From NCBI GenBank assembly GCA_017959485.1, contig JAGDAM010000371.1:1-8452 (forward strand): a DNA stretch of 8,452 nt, in the 5' to 3' direction. A model generated the notes under the pieces. The model worked only from the letters and a program-made list of their open reading frames with translations. It did no database searches and was not told the origin of the DNA. The translations under genes and the position numbers were made by a program. How positions within the stretch are numbered: the first letter of the stretch is position 1; each line of letters opens with the position of its first letter. Origin of the DNA: Clostridia bacterium (GTDB taxonomy: Bacteria; Bacillota_A; Clostridia; Oscillospirales; CAG-272). This document shows positions 6,981 to 8,452 of the stretch, one piece after another.

Positions 6981-7636
6981 TTAACGCGGTATCTTTCGGT
7001 CTCGCGCAGCGCCAGCCGGTTCATTTTTACGGCGGTCGCGCGGTCGATGCCGTATTCTTTGAAAAAGCCGTTTTCGGGAACCGGAAGGATTCTGTCGCGT
7101 CCCGAGATCGCGTAAAAGACGCAGGCCGCGGCGAGATAGGTTCCGGCGGGGGTCGGATGATTTCCGTCAGGCATATATAATTCCGGCGCGGGCCTGAGCT
7201 TCATGGCGCTGCGCCAGATGTTTCCCGCCGGAGCCACGCGGGCTCCGGTGAGCTCCGCGAGTTTGTCGTAGGCGGCGGTCATCGGTATCTGTCCGGCGGG
7301 ATCGCCCTTCAGACTCCACGCCATATAAAGAACCGGCACGCTCCCGGCGGGAATGATAAGGTCTTTGATGATCTTCTCGCCGGCGGGGACGAATGCCTCC
7401 GGATCGAATCCGGTCGCCTTTCCCTGGAGCACGACGTAATCGAATCCGCCGTATTTGACGTTCATCTCGGTGTCGCCGCGTCCGCAGTGGTAGTCGAGAC
7501 ATTTGCCTCCGCAGGTCTGCATCACGCAGCGCGCCTCGATGCCGGCCTGCGCAAAGAATCTTTTGACGCAGAGCGGAAGCAGGTTGTAATAAGTCAGACT
7601 GTTTCCGATAAACAGTATCTCAATCTTTTTCTTCAT
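6977..7636 (-). CDS. SGNH/GDSL-type hydrolase
   Basis: A 219-residue cytoplasmic serine hydrolase of the SGNH fold, likely an esterase or deacylase. Residues expected of the fold are block I FIGNSLT (9-15) with nucleophile S13, block II TCGGKCL (41-47), block III-like VVLQG (68-72), and block V DGNHPTPAG (157-165) with catalytic D157 and H160. There is no signal peptide, so any substrate is inside the cell or imported; sugar acetyl esters are a common substrate for relatives but are not shown here. Four cysteines cluster around block II (C37, C42, C46, C51), unusual for the fold. It is the first gene of the operon: ATG after GGAG (7648-7645) with 8 bases of spacing, and stop overlapping the dusB start. 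Confidence 0.88.
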   Translation of the reverse strand: MKKKIEILFIGNSLTYYNLLPLCVKRFFAQAGIEARCVMQTCGGKCLDYHCGRGDTEMNVKYGGFDYVVLQGKATGFDPEAFVPAGEKIIKDLIIPAGSVPVLYMAWSLKGDPAGQIPMTAAYDKLAELTGARVAPAGNIWRSAMKLRPAPELYMPDGNHPTPAGTYLAAACVFYAISGRDRILPVPENGFFKEYGIDRATAVKMNRLALRETERYRVK

Positions 7637-7674
7637 AAATACGTCTCCGGTTCAGGATTGCATCATACGCAAAT

Positions 7675-7703
7675 ATCATACAGCAACCGCGAGGGGATGT
7701 CAA
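7675..7703 (-). promoter_or_regulatory. Promoter of the SGNH-dusB-MFS-EEP operon
   Basis: On the minus strand TTGACA (7703-7698) and TATGAT (7680-7675) are 17 bases apart: full -35 consensus and a one-mismatch -10. The start point would be near 7668, giving a leader of about 30 bases with no room for a riboswitch. No other convincing promoter or terminator is visible inside the operon. Confidence 0.78.
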
Positions 7704-7722
7704 GTCGTTTGCACGAAAAAAC

Positions 7723-7760
7723 TTGCATTTCACGGTTATTTGATGTATTATATATATAAT
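7723..7760 (+). promoter_or_regulatory. Promoter region of the DUF5685 gene
   Basis: TTGCAT (7723-7728) and TATTAT (7746-7751) are 17 bases apart, inside an AT-rich block unlike its surroundings. A perfect TATAAT at 7755-7760 is an alternative -10 but has a poor -35 (ACGGTT at 7732-7737). The start would fall about 7757-7767, shortly before the ribosome site. It is back-to-back with the operon promoter; their -35 elements are only 19 bases apart. Confidence 0.6.
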
Positions 7761-7786
7761 TACGCTTAATAGGGGGGGAAGGCGCC

Positions 7787-8452
7787 TTGTTCGGATACGT
7801 AAGACCCGACGTCGGACGGCTGACGGTAAACGATTACGGATACTACAGGGCGGCGTACTGCGGAGTCTGCCGGGAACTCGGGAGAATCTGCGGGCCGGCG
7901 TCGAGACTGTGCCTGTCATACGACGTCGTCTTTCTCGAAATGCTGACCCTTCGGCTCGGCGGAGGCAGCCCGACTCCCGTTCGCGCGGCCTGTCCGGTCA
8001 ATCCCTTTCTCCGCCGCGACGTGATCATCGGGACCGGCGAGTCCGCCTCGGCGGCCGCCGTCTGCGGGCTGCTCGCACATTTCAGATTCGCCGACGACGC
8101 CCGTGACGAAAGCGGCTTCCGGCGAGTTGCCGCGTCCGCAGGGAAGCGCCTTTCCTCGCGCTGGGCAAAACGCGCGGACACCGTCTGCCCGGGGCTTCCG
8201 GAAGAGGTTCGGGAGAAACTTCTGCTGCTTGCCGAGGCGGAGGATGCCTCGGCGTCCGGCGGGGAATGCTCGCTCGACGGACTTTCCGGTCTCTTCGGCG
8301 ATCTGCTCGGGACGGTCTGCGCGTACCCGTTTCTCCGCCCGGGCGAGGAGACTAAAAGCGAGGCGGCGGTGGCTTTCGCGGTCGGCAGGAAGGTCGGCCG
8401 GTGGATCTACGTCGCCGACGCGCTCGACGACCTCGCGTCGGACGAAAAAAAA
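7787..8452 (+). CDS. DUF5685 family protein, 3' end outside the window
   Basis: An open frame of 222 codons from a TTG start to the window edge, without a stop. The first residues read (M)FGYVRPD, the standard start of DUF5685 proteins, which fixes the TTG; the next in-frame ATG at 7940 would remove the conserved N-terminus. AGGGGGGGAAGG (7771-7782) is the ribosome site. Other family features are AYCGVCRELG (23-32) with a CxxC pair at C25/C28, SRLCLSYDVVFLEML (39-53), the CPVNP stretch (69-73) and GRWIYVADALDDL (204-216), near the end of which the window stops. Conserved cysteines and the acidic DALDD suggest metal binding, but that is inference. The family is typical of Clostridia and its function is unknown. 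Codon use is strongly GC-rich like the neighbours. Confidence 0.88.
   Translation, partial: MFGYVRPDVGRLTVNDYGYYRAAYCGVCRELGRICGPASRLCLSYDVVFLEMLTLRLGGGSPTPVRAACPVNPFLRRDVIIGTGESASAAAVCGLLAHFRFADDARDESGFRRVAASAGKRLSSRWAKRADTVCPGLPEEVREKLLLLAEAEDASASGGECSLDGLSGLFGDLLGTVCAYPFLRPGEETKSEAAVAFAVGRKVGRWIYVADALDDLASDEKK

Overview
The window looks like chromosomal DNA from a GC-rich member of the Clostridia, probably a gut or anaerobic lineage. This is inferred from gene content: an archaeal-type AspRS of the kind common in Clostridia, a DUF5685 gene, an apiosidase-like lipoprotein with a short Firmicutes-style leader, Bacillota-style Shine-Dalgarno sites and sigma-A-type promoters. I see no phage, transposon, CRISPR, rRNA or tRNA gene.

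Left part (1-1697). Bases 1-222 hold no gene. They carry an array of small hairpins alternating with GTGAAG (minus strand), followed by an 18-bp-arm inverted repeat just after the end of aspS. aspS (minus, 1515 to 223) is a 430-residue aspartyl-tRNA synthetase without the insertion domain of the usual bacterial form. It has a consensus promoter with an extended -10 and a leader too short for a T-box. A divergent promoter drives the next gene, and a nested inverted repeat lies between the two promoters, outside both predicted transcripts.

Middle (1697-4098). A 776-residue lipoprotein (plus) has an N-terminal alpha-glucuronidase-N-like module, a DUF5060-like beta domain, a DUF4038/GH140-like (apiosidase-like) catalytic domain and a small C-terminal beta domain. 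It is probably a surface enzyme acting on plant or host glycan. It ends at a strong bidirectional terminator shared with the convergent operon.

Right part (7703 down to 4108, minus). One promoter (TTGACA-17-TATGAT) drives a tight four-gene operon: SGNH/GDSL hydrolase, dusB (tRNA dihydrouridine synthase), an MFS-like 12-helix membrane protein, and an endonuclease/exonuclease/phosphatase (EEP) family protein. Junctions are a 4-base overlap, a 22-base gap and an 8-base overlap, so translation is probably coupled. The shared job is not evident; it combines one housekeeping tRNA-modification gene with three accessory-looking genes.

Far right (7787-8452, plus). A DUF5685 gene starts with TTG behind a G-rich Shine-Dalgarno and runs off the window. 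It is transcribed divergently from the operon. Long open frames antisense to aspS and to the lipoprotein gene are codon-bias shadows and are not annotated.
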